Assembly: GCF_001368815.1 (NCBI RefSeq)
Contig: NZ_CTEI01000001.1
Location: 496,001 to 560,000 of the forward strand
From: Paraliobacillus sp. PM-2
Lineage (GTDB): Bacteria; Bacillota; Bacilli; Bacillales; Amphibacillaceae
Reading direction: 5' to 3'
DNA: 64,000 nt
The notes under the pieces are model-generated. The model was not told where the DNA came from. It was given only the letters and a program-made list of their open reading frames with translations, and did no database searches. The position numbers and the translations under genes were made by a program. Positions 27,213-35,825 of this stretch are shown piece after piece. Position 1 is the stretch's first letter; each line of letters opens with the position of its first letter.

Positions 27213-27750
27213 ATATTTGTTTAATTTTTGGTTTGGCTAGTCGCGCCCAATTTTTCACTGCATTTTCGGTTACATTCTCTTGACGAGCAATTTGTTTATT
27301 CGTTTGTTGGTGAAGGATATAGCCAGTAAACCATTTCATTTGATTCGCGGATAATTTCTTCTCAATGGCTGCTAATAGATAAGGATCAAATGGAAGTTGG
27401 TTATAGCAGACAAGACTATCTCCATCCGTGTATGTCGCATATTTCTCTTTTCTTTTTTGAACATTTTTTTCTTTACGCATTAATGTGAAAAAGGCTTTTT
27501 GGATGGAGAAATAGGCATAGGTTGAGAATTTCCCCTTTTCTTGATCATAGGTTTGCCAAGCACGCCATAGTGCAATGCTTCCTTCTTGATAGAATTCTTT
27601 TTCTGCATCAACAATGCCATATTTGTGCAATAAATGATGGATCATTGGTTCAAAATCACGAAGTAATTGTTCGAATGACATTTCTTTTTCCATAATTGTA
27701 TCCATTTCTGACTCAGGTACCTTGGTCCTTTTATTCCGCCGGTAGAACAA
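27196..27750 (-). CDS. SigH/ComX-like sigma-70 family factor
   Basis: The protein has up to 184 residues. Region 2 is seen in EFYQEGSIALWRAWQTYD and KFSTYAYFSIQKAFFTLMR, and region 4 helix-turn-helix in TNKQIARQENVTENAVKNWARLAKP. This two-region layout fits the small SigH-like factors that include competence sigma factors of Gram-positive bacteria. TTG 27750 has no good ribosome site; the ATG of MDTIMEKEMSF (about 16 codons in) is also possible. It is directly upstream of comK on the same strand. The last residues GQRV are encoded by a REP palindrome. Confidence 0.72.
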   Translation of the reverse strand: MFYRRNKRTKVPESEMDTIMEKEMSFEQLLRDFEPMIHHLLHKYGIVDAEKEFYQEGSIALWRAWQTYDQEKGKFSTYAYFSIQKAFFTLMRKEKNVQKRKEKYATYTDGDSLVCYNQLPFDPYLLAAIEKKLSANQMKWFTGYILHQQTNKQIARQENVTENAVKNWARLAKPKIKQILGQRV

Positions 27751-28080
27751 GCATAAGTAATAATTCCATTCAAAGCAGAATCAGAATTTATGCAAAAAGG
27801 CGGTAAAATTGAAAAATGATGTATGGAAAGAGGTGCATATATTAAAAATACAGCTGAAATTTAGCTGTAAAATGAAGGTTTGGTACATGTTTTTAGAAGT
27901 TTGGATAAAATGGATGCCTACCACTGCGCGAGTTGTGTCGAATCCAATCTACTAATCTAATCGTATCCTTTTCTAACAGCACTACAGGTTAGGTATATCT
28001 TCTTAGGTCTAAAAAACCTAAGTTTCCCTCTGATTCTATGTTAAAATGACAGGTAACTTGGCGAAATCGGGGGGATATAG
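27751..28080. other. Gene-free stretch before the CAP gene
   Basis: No gene is visible. CGCGAGTTGTGTCGAAT near 27929-27945 looks like a decayed REP sequence. TTAGGT and ACCTAA form a short hairpin near 27995-28013. GTTAAAAT near 28041 may be the -10 of the CAP gene. Confidence 0.4.
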
Positions 28081-28956
28081 ATGAAAAAGAACGTCTATAT
28101 AGGTGTTATTCTATCGACTTTAATAGCTGTACTTTTCTCATTGGTAGTATTTGGAGAGCAAGAGGACAAGAGTGCATTTCGTTCATATGCACACTATAGC
28201 CAGAAAAATGTTGGAGTTAATAATATAACAATAGATGCAGAAAATATTGTACGATTTGAAGAAGCAAGAGAAGAGCAAAGATTAATAGAAAAAGAACAAG
28301 AACGGATACGGTTAGAAGAGGAAAGGTTAGAACAAGAAAGAAACGAAAAAGAGGAAGAAAAGTCACCAATAGAAGAGGAACGGCAACAAGATCAGGAACA
28401 AGAGCGAACCGATGAGCAAAATGAGCCAAAAGAAGCGGAAGAAGACCCAGCTGATCCAGAAGAAACAGCTGAAATAGAAGAAAATGAACAACAGTCAAAT
28501 CAAAGTGGCGATGACGCAGCCGAAGAAGAAAGTAAGCAAACAACAGAAGAAAAGCAAGTGGAAACAAACTATCCAGGAATAAGTTCCTATGCAAGAGAGG
28601 TTGTTTCCTATACCAATATGGAAAGAGAAAAACAAGGGCTATCGAAGTTGACAATCGATAGCAAACTAAGTGAAGTGGCATGGTATAAGTCAAAAGATAT
28701 GCAAGTAAATAATTATTTTTCCCACACTAGTCCAACGTATGGTTCACCGTTTGATATGATGCGGGAATTCGGTGTGAGCTATACAGCAGCAGGCGAAAAT
28801 ATAGCAATGGGCTATCCTGATGCAAAAAGTGTTGTGAACGGATGGATGAATAGTGAAGGGCATCGAAAAAATATATTGAATGAAAACTATACGCACATTG
28901 GAGTAGGATTTGTGAAAGATGGGTACTATGTCACACAGATGTTTAGAAGGAAATAG
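28081..28956 (+). CDS. Secreted CAP-domain (SCP/PR1, YkwD-like) protein
   Basis: The protein has 291 residues. Residues 1-25 are a signal peptide or anchor (KKNVYIGVILSTLIAVLFSL). Residues about 58-165 are a Glu/Gln/Lys-rich, coiled-coil-like linker. The CAP domain follows, with NMEREKQGLSKL, YFSHTSPTYGSPFDM, AAGENIAMGY, GWMNSEGHRKNIL and HIGVGFVKDG; the metal-site histidines are in FSHTS and GEGHR-like EGHRKN. Such proteins are usual in bacilli and act at the cell surface or spore, but their function is poorly known. GGGGGGAT precedes the ATG. Confidence 0.85.
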   Translation: MKKNVYIGVILSTLIAVLFSLVVFGEQEDKSAFRSYAHYSQKNVGVNNITIDAENIVRFEEAREEQRLIEKEQERIRLEEERLEQERNEKEEEKSPIEEERQQDQEQERTDEQNEPKEAEEDPADPEETAEIEENEQQSNQSGDDAAEEESKQTTEEKQVETNYPGISSYAREVVSYTNMEREKQGLSKLTIDSKLSEVAWYKSKDMQVNNYFSHTSPTYGSPFDMMREFGVSYTAAGENIAMGYPDAKSVVNGWMNSEGHRKNILNENYTHIGVGFVKDGYYVTQMFRRK

Positions 28957-28990
28957 GTGCCTAAAGATATGATCACAGTGACACCCCGAA
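28956..28990 (+). repeat. REP-like sequence after the CAP gene
   Basis: GGTGCC at the CAP stop is followed by ATCACAGTGACACCCCGAA, matching 17733-17752. It lies directly downstream of the stop codon. Confidence 0.6.
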
Positions 28991-29156
28991 TGATATCAAT
29001 TAGGAATTACTAACAAGAGTAACCTACAGTAGATGGATAAAAAAAAGGGATACGATATTGGCAAATTGAAGGAATTAAATGGAGTATCTGAAAGTCGCCA
29101 ATAGAAGAAATTATAAAGCGAAACCATGGGAACACTGGCTAAAATGGGTGATTGTG

Positions 29157-29182
29157 GACCGGTGAACCTGTCCCTCTGGTCC
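29157..29182. repeat. Short palindrome before the PTS-operon terminator
   Basis: GGACC (29157-29161) and GGTCC (29178-29182) flank CCTGTCCCT. It resembles a shortened or decayed REP unit. Confidence 0.4.
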
Positions 29183-29210
29183 AAAAAGAGAGAAGCAAAC
29201 CGCTTCTCTC
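29182..29210 (-). terminator. Terminator of the fructose-type PTS operon
   Basis: GAGAGAAGC (29188-29196) and GCTTCTCTC (29202-29210) form a perfect 9-bp stem with a 5-base loop. On the - strand it is followed by TTTTT. Confidence 0.85.
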
Positions 29211-29228
29211 CTAACATATTCTACCCTA

Positions 29229-30128
29229 TTAATGTGCTATACTATTCTTATTACCATACAACGCTTGAACCTCAGATGCTTTTCCTTGGCAGCCTACCAA
29301 CTTAATTTTAGATTGCGCTAAGTCTTTTGCAGCTTGCTTTGCCTTCGTTAAATATTGTCTTGGGTCTAAAGCGTTTGGTGCTTCCTCAAAATGGTCTTTA
29401 ATTGCTTGAGAATAAGCATTTTTCAATTCAGTTGATACATTCATCTTAGACATTCCAAGTGAGACACAACGTTTTACATCGTAATCTGGAATTGCTGAGC
29501 CACCATGAAGTACAAGTGGAGCATTCACTAGGTTTGTAATCTTTTCGATTCTTTCAAAATCAATATCAGGATCGCCGCTATAGATACCATGTGCTGTTCC
29601 AATTGCTGGTGCTAGTGTTGGAACACCTGTAAGTTTTATAAACTCTGCACATTCTGATGGCACTGCTTTTTGTGCATCTGCTTCGTCAACAACGATATCA
29701 TCCTCAACGCCACCAACTTTTCCTAATTCAGCTTCAACATTTACATCAAGGTATTTAGCTACATCCATCACTTGGTTTGTACGGCGGACATTCTCATTAA
29801 ACGTATGCATCGAAGCGTCAATCATTACAGATGTATAGCCTGCACGGATACATTGAATTAGAACGTCATAATCCGTACAATGATCTAAGTGAAGTGCCAT
29901 CGGTATTTTATATTCTTCTGAGGCTGCATTTGCAGTAGCAACAATGTTCTTTGGTCCTAAATTTCGAACTGTTCCTACTGTTGTTTGAATAATTAAAGGT
30001 GCATCTAATTCAGCAGCTGCTTCAGCTACGGAATATAACATATCTAAGGAATGAACGTTGAAAGCAACGATTCCATATCCTAATTTTCTCGCTTCCCTTA
30101 ACATTGGTGTTGAATTAACTAAAGTCAT
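29229..30128 (-). CDS. Class II ketose-bisphosphate aldolase
   Basis: The protein has 299 residues. YGIVAFNVHSLDM, MALHLDHCTDY (zinc His and catalytic Asp region), VEAELGKVGG, PAIGTAHGIY (zinc His) and LVLHGGSAIP (zinc His) are the class II zinc aldolase motifs. It cleaves fructose-1,6-bisphosphate or tagatose-1,6-bisphosphate; the sequence places it in the GatY/KbaY/Fba group but does not settle the substrate. AAGGAGG precedes the ATG. It is the last gene of the PTS operon, giving a full route from sugar phosphate to triose phosphates. Confidence 0.85.
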   Translation of the reverse strand: MTLVNSTPMLREARKLGYGIVAFNVHSLDMLYSVAEAAAELDAPLIIQTTVGTVRNLGPKNIVATANAASEEYKIPMALHLDHCTDYDVLIQCIRAGYTSVMIDASMHTFNENVRRTNQVMDVAKYLDVNVEAELGKVGGVEDDIVVDEADAQKAVPSECAEFIKLTGVPTLAPAIGTAHGIYSGDPDIDFERIEKITNLVNAPLVLHGGSAIPDYDVKRCVSLGMSKMNVSTELKNAYSQAIKDHFEEAPNALDPRQYLTKAKQAAKDLAQSKIKLVGCQGKASEVQALYGNKNSIAH

Positions 30129-30162
30129 TAAATAGTTCCTCCTTGATTTATCTTCTTTCTAT

Positions 30163-30621
30163 TCAGTTAAGTGCACTTGAGATTACGTCTAAAACCTTTT
30201 CTGGACTATCTGCACTAGCAAGTGCTTCACGGTTACTCTCATGGATCAACATTTTGGAAACAGATGCTAGGGCGTTGATATGAGTGGTTCCAGCTTGGTT
30301 TTTTGGAATTAACAATGCGATAAAGAAAGATGCTGGCTTTCCATCTAAAGAGCTCCATTCAATTCCTTTTTTACTAGAAATTACGATAATTCCAGGCTCT
30401 GAAATCGTATCTGTTTGTGCATGTGGAATAGCAAATCCTTCTTGAAATCCTGTTGTACTTTCATGCTCACGCTTAATTAATCCTTCAACCACCTCAACTG
30501 CATTAGAAGCAATTCCGCTGTCAACTGCAATCGAAGCAATTAGTTCGAAAACATCTTGCTGTGATTTAAGATCTTGGTTTATTTTTATATGTTCTAGTTT
30601 AAGCAACTTGCTGCTCATCAT
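30163..30621 (-). CDS. PTS fructose-family EIIA
   Basis: The protein has about 152 residues. The phosphorylated histidine is His67 in EGFAIPHAQT. GIVVISSKKGIEW-like beta segments and LIPKNQAGTTHINAL are typical of the fructose/mannitol EIIA fold. It takes phosphate from HPr and passes it to EIIB. The start overlaps the end of the EIIBC gene by about 20 bases; ATG 30621 or 30618 fits GAAGGGTG best. As EIIA is separate from EIIBC, the transporter has an EIIBC plus EIIA arrangement. Confidence 0.88.
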   Translation of the reverse strand: MMSSKLLKLEHIKINQDLKSQQDVFELIASIAVDSGIASNAVEVVEGLIKREHESTTGFQEGFAIPHAQTDTISEPGIIVISSKKGIEWSSLDGKPASFFIALLIPKNQAGTTHINALASVSKMLIHESNREALASADSPEKVLDVISSALN

Positions 30622-32032
30622 TATCACCCTTCTGTTTATCTTTGTTGTGTTGATGTTTTTTATAGAAGCCGTACATTACCGCACCTACTAAAGAACCCAT
30701 CAGGATTGCAAAAACCCATTGAAGCGCTCCTGTAACTACTGGCAACACAAGGAAACCGCCATGTGGTGCTGGAACTTGAACCTTCATAATATAAGTTAAG
30801 ATCGCTGAGATGGATGAACCAACCATTAAGATTGGAATAACAACAATTGGGTTCTTCGCCGCAAAAGGAATCGCCCCTTCTGTGATATGTGTTGCACCCA
30901 AGATAAAGTTGACCCCACCAGAGTTACGTTCTGCTTGGTTAAAGTATTTTTTAAAGAATACGGTTGCGAATGCAGTAATTAATGGTGGCGTAATACATGC
31001 TGCCGATACTCCTGCCATAAAGAAATAGTTACCTTCACCAAGTAAAGCTGTACCAGTTACATATGCTGCCTTGTTGACAGGTCCACCCATATCAAAGGCA
31101 CTCATGGATCCAACAACTAAACCTAAAAGAATTGGGTTTGCATCTTGGAAGTTACCTAAGAATGTTTTCATACCTTCATTGATTGCTGTCATTGGCTCAA
31201 CTAATAGAGTCATAACCGCTCCAATTAATAATATACCAATTACAGGATATAGGAAAATAGATTTAAGTCCGTTTAAAGATTTTGGCATGCGGTCTAGTAA
31301 TTTAGATAATAAAACGATAGTATAACCAGCTAGGAAACCTGCTGCGATACCACCAAGGAAACCTGCTCCCCCGTCACTTGCAATTAAACCCCCGATAAAA
31401 CCAACAACCATACCTGGCCTTTTAGCTATTGATTCCGCTATAAATGCTGCAAGGACTGGAACCATTAAGGAAAAGGCAAGACCACCAGTATCATTTAGGA
31501 ATTTTGCTGTTTCGTTAAAGGATTCGTGATCTGGATTTGCTGAGTGAATACCAAACAAGAATGAAATAGCAATAAGAACACCACCGCCAACTACAAAAGG
31601 AAGCATGTGTGATACGCCATTCATTAGGTGTTTATAGATAGCGTGAGCGATAGAACCCCCACTAGATTTAGCGCTTTCGTCTTCATCATTAGACTCACTT
31701 TTCTTCGCTTTGTAGACAGTTGCCTTACCATCGATGATTGTCTGAATAAGATTTTCTGCTTCATGGATACCTTTCGCAACAGATACTTCAACAACAGGCT
31801 TACCAGCAAAACGTCCTGTGTTTACATCTTTATCCGCAGCAATAATAACCCCATCTGCTACAGCTATGTCCTTCTTCGTTAGTTCATTCTCAACACCTAC
31901 TTGCCCATGTGTTTCAACCTTAATGTCAACGCCAAGTTTTTTAGCCGCTTGCTTTAATGCTTCCTCTGCCATAAAAGTATGAGCAATACCAGTTGGGCAT
32001 CCAGTTGCGGCTACAATTTTGATACTAGCCAT
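30599..32032 (-). CDS. PTS fructose-family EIIBC
   Basis: The protein has 477 residues. EIIB (1-100) has the phospho-Cys12 in VAATGCPTGIAHTFMAEEAL. EIIC (about 130-465) has ten or so membrane segments, with GGVLIAISFLFGI, GGPVNKAAYVTGTALLGEG and GATHITEGAIPFAAKNP, which are fructose-permease signatures. It imports and phosphorylates a ketose such as fructose. The start overlaps the kinase stop by eight bases and has AAAGGAGG before it. Confidence 0.9.
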   Translation of the reverse strand: MASIKIVAATGCPTGIAHTFMAEEALKQAAKKLGVDIKVETHGQVGVENELTKKDIAVADGVIIAADKDVNTGRFAGKPVVEVSVAKGIHEAENLIQTIIDGKATVYKAKKSESNDEDESAKSSGGSIAHAIYKHLMNGVSHMLPFVVGGGVLIAISFLFGIHSANPDHESFNETAKFLNDTGGLAFSLMVPVLAAFIAESIAKRPGMVVGFIGGLIASDGGAGFLGGIAAGFLAGYTIVLLSKLLDRMPKSLNGLKSIFLYPVIGILLIGAVMTLLVEPMTAINEGMKTFLGNFQDANPILLGLVVGSMSAFDMGGPVNKAAYVTGTALLGEGNYFFMAGVSAACITPPLITAFATVFFKKYFNQAERNSGGVNFILGATHITEGAIPFAAKNPIVVIPILMVGSSISAILTYIMKVQVPAPHGGFLVLPVVTGALQWVFAILMGSLVGAVMYGFYKKHQHNKDKQKGDNDEQQVA

Positions 32033-32963
32033 TTACTTTTTCCTCCTTTAAATTACTGATTTTAGTTTCACTTACTAATGATTCAATATAAGACAGTTCA
32101 CCCAGCCCTTTACTAAAGGCTGTTGCAGCCCCAGCTGCTGAAGCAAACCTTAATGCTTTCTCTAAAGAATATCCCTGTTCCAGCTTCCCGATGAAACCAC
32201 TTAACATCGCATCTCCAGCACAGGCTGTATTTACTACTACTCCTTTAGGTGATGTTACTTTTAACAGATTGTCATGGGTTACATAGATGGCACCCTTTTC
32301 ACCTCTTGATACAAGTACTTGTTTTGCACCTTTTTCTAGAAGAATATTGCTACATTCGATAATCTTTGACTCTGTCATTTCAGAAATATCTAAGTCAAAA
32401 AAGATAGCCAGTTCCTCGTCATTCGGCTTAATTAGGTGGGGCTGATAGTTTAAGCAATCCATTAGAACCTTTGAACTAATGTCCAATACAAGCTTTATTT
32501 GCTTTTTGTTACATATCTTGGCTACTTCTATACAGAAGTTATCACTTACTCCACTTGGTAAACTACCAGATACAAACAAAATACTTTTCTCTGGAAGTTT
32601 ATTAATCTTTTCTAGCATTTCTTTTACCTTTTCCGATTGAACTTCTGGTCCCTTATTTACTATCTTGTATTCTTTATCTGCATTGGCAAAGATGTTAATT
32701 CGTGTTATCCCGTCAATATGGACAAAGGAAGTGTTAATTTCCATCTTTTCTAATTCATCCTCAATAAATTTCCCCGAGAATCCTCCCAGAAAGCCAAGAG
32801 CTGTATTTGCTAACCCTAACCGCTTTAACATAAACGAAACATTAATAGCTTTCCCATTTGGTTGATAATCTTCTTCATAGGTTCGATTTACAGTATCAGC
32901 TTTCAGCTGTTCTAATCCAACATATAAATCAATGGCTGGATTTGGTGTTAATGTGTAAATCAT
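32025..32963 (-). CDS. fruK: PfkB-family kinase, 1-phosphofructokinase or tagatose-6-phosphate kinase
   Basis: From ATG 32963 the protein has 312 residues, the usual size. MIYTLTPNPAIDLYV, NGKAINVSFMLKRLG and the C-terminal VNTACAGDAMLSGF (GAGD-like, with the catalytic Asp) are typical of FruK/LacC. The GAGD motif reads CAGD here, with Cys replacing the first Gly. GCAGGTGAG supports this start. FruK phosphorylates fructose-1-phosphate; LacC does so for tagatose-6-phosphate. The fructose-type PTS favours FruK. Confidence 0.82.
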   Translation of the reverse strand: MIYTLTPNPAIDLYVGLEQLKADTVNRTYEEDYQPNGKAINVSFMLKRLGLANTALGFLGGFSGKFIEDELEKMEINTSFVHIDGITRINIFANADKEYKIVNKGPEVQSEKVKEMLEKINKLPEKSILFVSGSLPSGVSDNFCIEVAKICNKKQIKLVLDISSKVLMDCLNYQPHLIKPNDEELAIFFDLDISEMTESKIIECSNILLEKGAKQVLVSRGEKGAIYVTHDNLLKVTSPKGVVVNTACAGDAMLSGFIGKLEQGYSLEKALRFASAAGAATAFSKGLGELSYIESLVSETKISNLKEEKVNG

Positions 32964-33025
32964 TTTTCTCACCTGCCTTGTTGTCTGTTTATCTTTCGTT
33001 AAATTCATTATGACATAGATATCTG

Positions 33026-33080
33026 TGTAAATGTTTTCAGAATATGTAAAGGTTTTCAGTTGTGCTAAAAATGTTTTCAA
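33026..33080 (-). promoter_or_regulatory. Three direct repeats upstream of the fructose-type operon
   Basis: On the + strand, versions of TGTAAATGTTTTCAG end at 33040, 33059 and 33080, a spacing of 19 and 21 bases, near two helical turns. They lie between the RpiR terminator and the kinase start, where an operator for the RpiR regulator would be expected. Each copy also resembles half of a CcpA site. Confidence 0.55.
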
Positions 33081-33082
33081 AC

Positions 33083-33111
33083 AAAAAAAGAATGCCGTTA
33101 TTACAGCATTC
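33083..33111 (-). terminator. Terminator of the RpiR-family gene
   Basis: GAATGCCG...AGCATTC arms (33090-33111) form a stem; on the - strand a T7 tract follows. The upstream arm overlaps the regulator stop codon. It separates the regulator from the kinase operon. Confidence 0.75.
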
Positions 33112-33877
33112 TTATCGCATATGCATCCAATAGTATTCTAGAAATGACACTTAAAGGTAACCTTGACCTAACCTCATAATCCGGAAAATAAGAGTGGCCA
33201 CCCTTGTATCCAACAAACGTCATCTCGGACATTAAACCAAGGCTAGAATCCATCCTACAAGTTAGGGTCATGGTTGTGATTTGTTTAATATTTAGATTCT
33301 TACAAGCTTCCACTAACTCTTCTGTTTCACCATTTAACGATACAAAAATCGCCAGCTCATTCTCTTTAATACTTTTTGATTTTGTCTTAATAATATTAGG
33401 ATCATCATGTATTTCGCAGTTTTTTCCCATCAGTTGAAGCTTAACCGTCATTTCCTTTCCAATCATCTCAGAGAAACCACGAGCAAAGACGTATATCTTA
33501 TCCGCATTGTATAGCTTCTGGACAGCATCCTCAATCTGTCCAATACTTTGTAACTGAATGGTTTTACTCACTTCAAACTCATTTTTCTTTATTGCTTGGC
33601 TAATTTCATTACCGATATTCTCCATTTCATTATTGTCATCGGTAAAACTATTCTGTTCTTTTAAACTATATTTAAAAGAGGTATAGCCATCATAGCCAAT
33701 TTTTTTCATTAACCGTACGATTGTCGCGGTAGAAACACTTGCATTTTCGCTAAGCTTAACAATAGACATAGTTGGTATATCCTGTAAGTGATTTGTTATA
33801 TATTCAAGTAGATACATTTCTGATTCACTTAATGTTTTATAGACATTTGTAGGTATATCAAAAAGGATATTATTCAC
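33101..33877 (-). CDS. RpiR/MurR-family transcriptional regulator
   Basis: The protein has 258 residues. The N-terminal helix-turn-helix (about 15-77) reads MSIVKLSENASVSTATIVRLMKKIGYDGY. A SIS domain follows (about 100-240), with KIYVFARGFSEMIGKEM and ELAIFVSLNGETEELVEACK as the sugar-phosphate binding loops. It likely senses a phosphorylated sugar and controls the adjacent PTS operon through the three repeats at 33026-33080. It is transcribed in the same direction as the operon but has its own terminator. Confidence 0.85.
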   Translation of the reverse strand: MNNILFDIPTNVYKTLSESEMYLLEYITNHLQDIPTMSIVKLSENASVSTATIVRLMKKIGYDGYTSFKYSLKEQNSFTDDNNEMENIGNEISQAIKKNEFEVSKTIQLQSIGQIEDAVQKLYNADKIYVFARGFSEMIGKEMTVKLQLMGKNCEIHDDPNIIKTKSKSIKENELAIFVSLNGETEELVEACKNLNIKQITTMTLTCRMDSSLGLMSEMTFVGYKGGHSYFPDYEVRSRLPLSVISRILLDAYAIRML

Positions 33878-34134
33878 TAATGTTCCTCCCTATCTCAGGC
33901 GCAGACGTCAGACTTATAAATCTATCTCACACTATATCTTAACACATTCTAGTAAAAGAGGGCAGATCCCTCATAAAGCCAAATTGTTTTATTTTACCCA
34001 AAGATCGCTTCCTCATTAATCAGCTCTTCTTTTACCTGTTGCCATCAAAAAAACATTGGTTAAACAGTTACTCAAAAACAGTAATCGCGATAACTCGGCT
34101 TATAACCTTGCGTTAATCACATTTTATAAAAAAA
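33878..34134. other. Intergenic stretch upstream of the RpiR gene
   Basis: I see no gene. It must hold the promoter of the RpiR-family gene. No strong palindromic operator is evident. Confidence 0.4.
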
Positions 34135-34180
34135 GTGCACCCTCCAACTATAACCTTGGAAAGGTGCATCTTTTTATTTT
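34135..34180. terminator. Bidirectional terminator after the opuC operon
   Basis: GTGCAC...CCAA (34135-34147) pairs with TTGG...GGTGCAT (34156-34169). T-rich tracts lie on both sides: CTTTTTATTTTTTT on the + strand and TTTTTTT on the - strand. Confidence 0.7.
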
Positions 34181-34218
34181 TTTAGCTGCGTTTTGTACCA
34201 GGCTCGTTTCTATGTTCC

Positions 34219-34860
34219 TTATGCTAATCGTTGTTTTCCTTTTTTCTCTAACAATCCTAATATTAAATCTGAAGTAATAGCTAATAGTGTTGCTGGGATT
34301 GCACCAGCATATATTCTAATATCTGATTGAAGACTGATTCCCGCAACAATTTCTTTTCCTAGACCGCCTGCTCCAATATATGGGCCGATACTAGCAACTG
34401 CAATTGCGATAACAAAGGCAACGCGTAATCCTGCGATTAAGAAAGGAATGGACAAAGGAAATTGAACTTTTGCTAACAATTGTAATGCTGTCATTCCAGA
34501 GCCTTTACCAGCCTGCATGATGCTGTCATCTACTTCTTTAATCCCAACATAGGTATTTTTCACAATGGGTAGTAAAGAGTAAAAGAATAGACCGACCACC
34601 ATTGTTTGAAACCCTAACCCCAAATAGAGCATTAGGATAGCTAACATCGCTAAACTTGGGATTAATTGAAGGATATTCGTTAGAGAAATAATAATTGGTG
34701 CAAGTTTTTTATATTTAGCAGCTATAATCCCGAGTGGAATCCCTACAAGAAGTGAAAGTGCAATTCCGTATATCGACATCAGTATATGTTCGATCGATAA
34801 AGAAAATAATTCTGCTTGGTTTTCTACCATATACTGACTAAGTTCAGTTATAAAACGCAT
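34219..34860 (-). CDS. opuCD: Osmolyte ABC transporter permease OpuCD
   Basis: The protein has 213 residues and about five or six membrane helices. The permease loop is seen in KEVDDSIMQAGKGSGMTALQLLAKVQFPLSIP, matching the EAA motif of ProW/OpuCD. GIALSLLVGIPLGI is the first conserved helix. It forms the membrane channel with OpuCB for uptake of glycine betaine, carnitine, choline or related solutes. It is the last gene of the operon, 17 bases after opuCC, with AAAGGTGAT before its ATG. Confidence 0.88.
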   Translation of the reverse strand: MRFITELSQYMVENQAELFSLSIEHILMSIYGIALSLLVGIPLGIIAAKYKKLAPIIISLTNILQLIPSLAMLAILMLYLGLGFQTMVVGLFFYSLLPIVKNTYVGIKEVDDSIMQAGKGSGMTALQLLAKVQFPLSIPFLIAGLRVAFVIAIAVASIGPYIGAGGLGKEIVAGISLQSDIRIYAGAIPATLLAITSDLILGLLEKKGKQRLA

Positions 34861-34877
34861 GTTATATCACCTTTCTT

Positions 34878-35792
34878 TTATTCAACCATTCCTTTTTCTT
34901 GTAAAAACTCTCTAGCTACCTCTTCTGAGCTACGTTCATTAATATTTACCTCACGAATTAAGGCAGTCATTTCATCCGTGCTAATGGATCCAACGAGCGA
35001 ATCAAGAATGTCAGCAATTTCTGGATATTCATCGATAATTTTATTTCTTGCCACTAAAGATCCTTCATATGGTGGGAAGAATTTCTTATCATCTTCTAAA
35101 AGTTTTAAATCATATTCGATGATTTGAGGATCAACTGTATATGCTGTAATAACATCTAAATCCCCGCTTGCAATCCCTTCATACATTAAGGCTACATCCA
35201 TTCCTCGAGCCTCTCCGAAATCGTAACCATAAGCTCTTTTATACCCTTCATATCCATCGTTGTCACGCTCAATCCATGAATTATCTGTTCCTAATGTGAG
35301 GTTTTGTGCATATTCACCTAAATCACTCATTGTTGTTATGTTATTTTCTTCTGCGAAATTACGTTGTACAGCAATACTATATTGGTTACTAAATCCAACC
35401 GAGTCGTACCATGTTATGTCATACTTTTCACCAAATAACGCTTGAGCTTGCGTCAGTGTTTTTTCAGGATCTGTTGAATATTCTATTTTATCTTCATCAA
35501 AGTGATTGTTGTACACTTCACCAGAGTAGAGTAAAGCCATGTCAAAATCTTCTCTCTCAATAGCACCCAATATCTGTGGGCTTGCTGGAATATCTTCTGT
35601 GATATTTACTTCATGATCTGTTTGATCTTCAACTAATTGTTTTACAATTTGAGCCATGATTTTAGGGTCGGTATTTTTCTGTGTTCCAAACTCGAATACT
35701 CTCCCACCTTCTGCCGATTCATTATCACCACCACATCCTGTTATAATAAGTAATAACAGAGCGAATAAAACAGTATATAACGTCTTGTTCAT
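34878..35792 (-). CDS. opuCC: Osmolyte-binding lipoprotein OpuCC
   Basis: The protein has 304 residues with a lipoprotein signal peptide ending in LLIITGCGG, so Cys20 is the lipid anchor. The mature part matches OpuAC/OpuCC solute receptors, for example GTQKNTDPKIMAQIVKQLVE, SPQILGAIEREDFDMALLYSG and DLDVITAYTVDPQIIEYDL. It captures the osmolyte outside the cell and delivers it to OpuCB/CD. It has an AGAGG ribosome site. It lies between the two permease genes, the usual opuC order. Confidence 0.9.
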   Translation of the reverse strand: MNKTLYTVLFALLLLIITGCGGDNESAEGGRVFEFGTQKNTDPKIMAQIVKQLVEDQTDHEVNITEDIPASPQILGAIEREDFDMALLYSGEVYNNHFDEDKIEYSTDPEKTLTQAQALFGEKYDITWYDSVGFSNQYSIAVQRNFAEENNITTMSDLGEYAQNLTLGTDNSWIERDNDGYEGYKRAYGYDFGEARGMDVALMYEGIASGDLDVITAYTVDPQIIEYDLKLLEDDKKFFPPYEGSLVARNKIIDEYPEIADILDSLVGSISTDEMTALIREVNINERSSEEVAREFLQEKGMVE

Positions 35793-35825
35793 GATTAGCC
35801 TCTTTTCATTTTTATATATTTTTTC

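Noticed and set aside
28217-28693. A 158-codon Leu/Phe-rich frame on the - strand opposite the CAP gene
   Set aside because: It is the antisense of the Glu/Lys/Gln-rich linker and only mimics a membrane protein.
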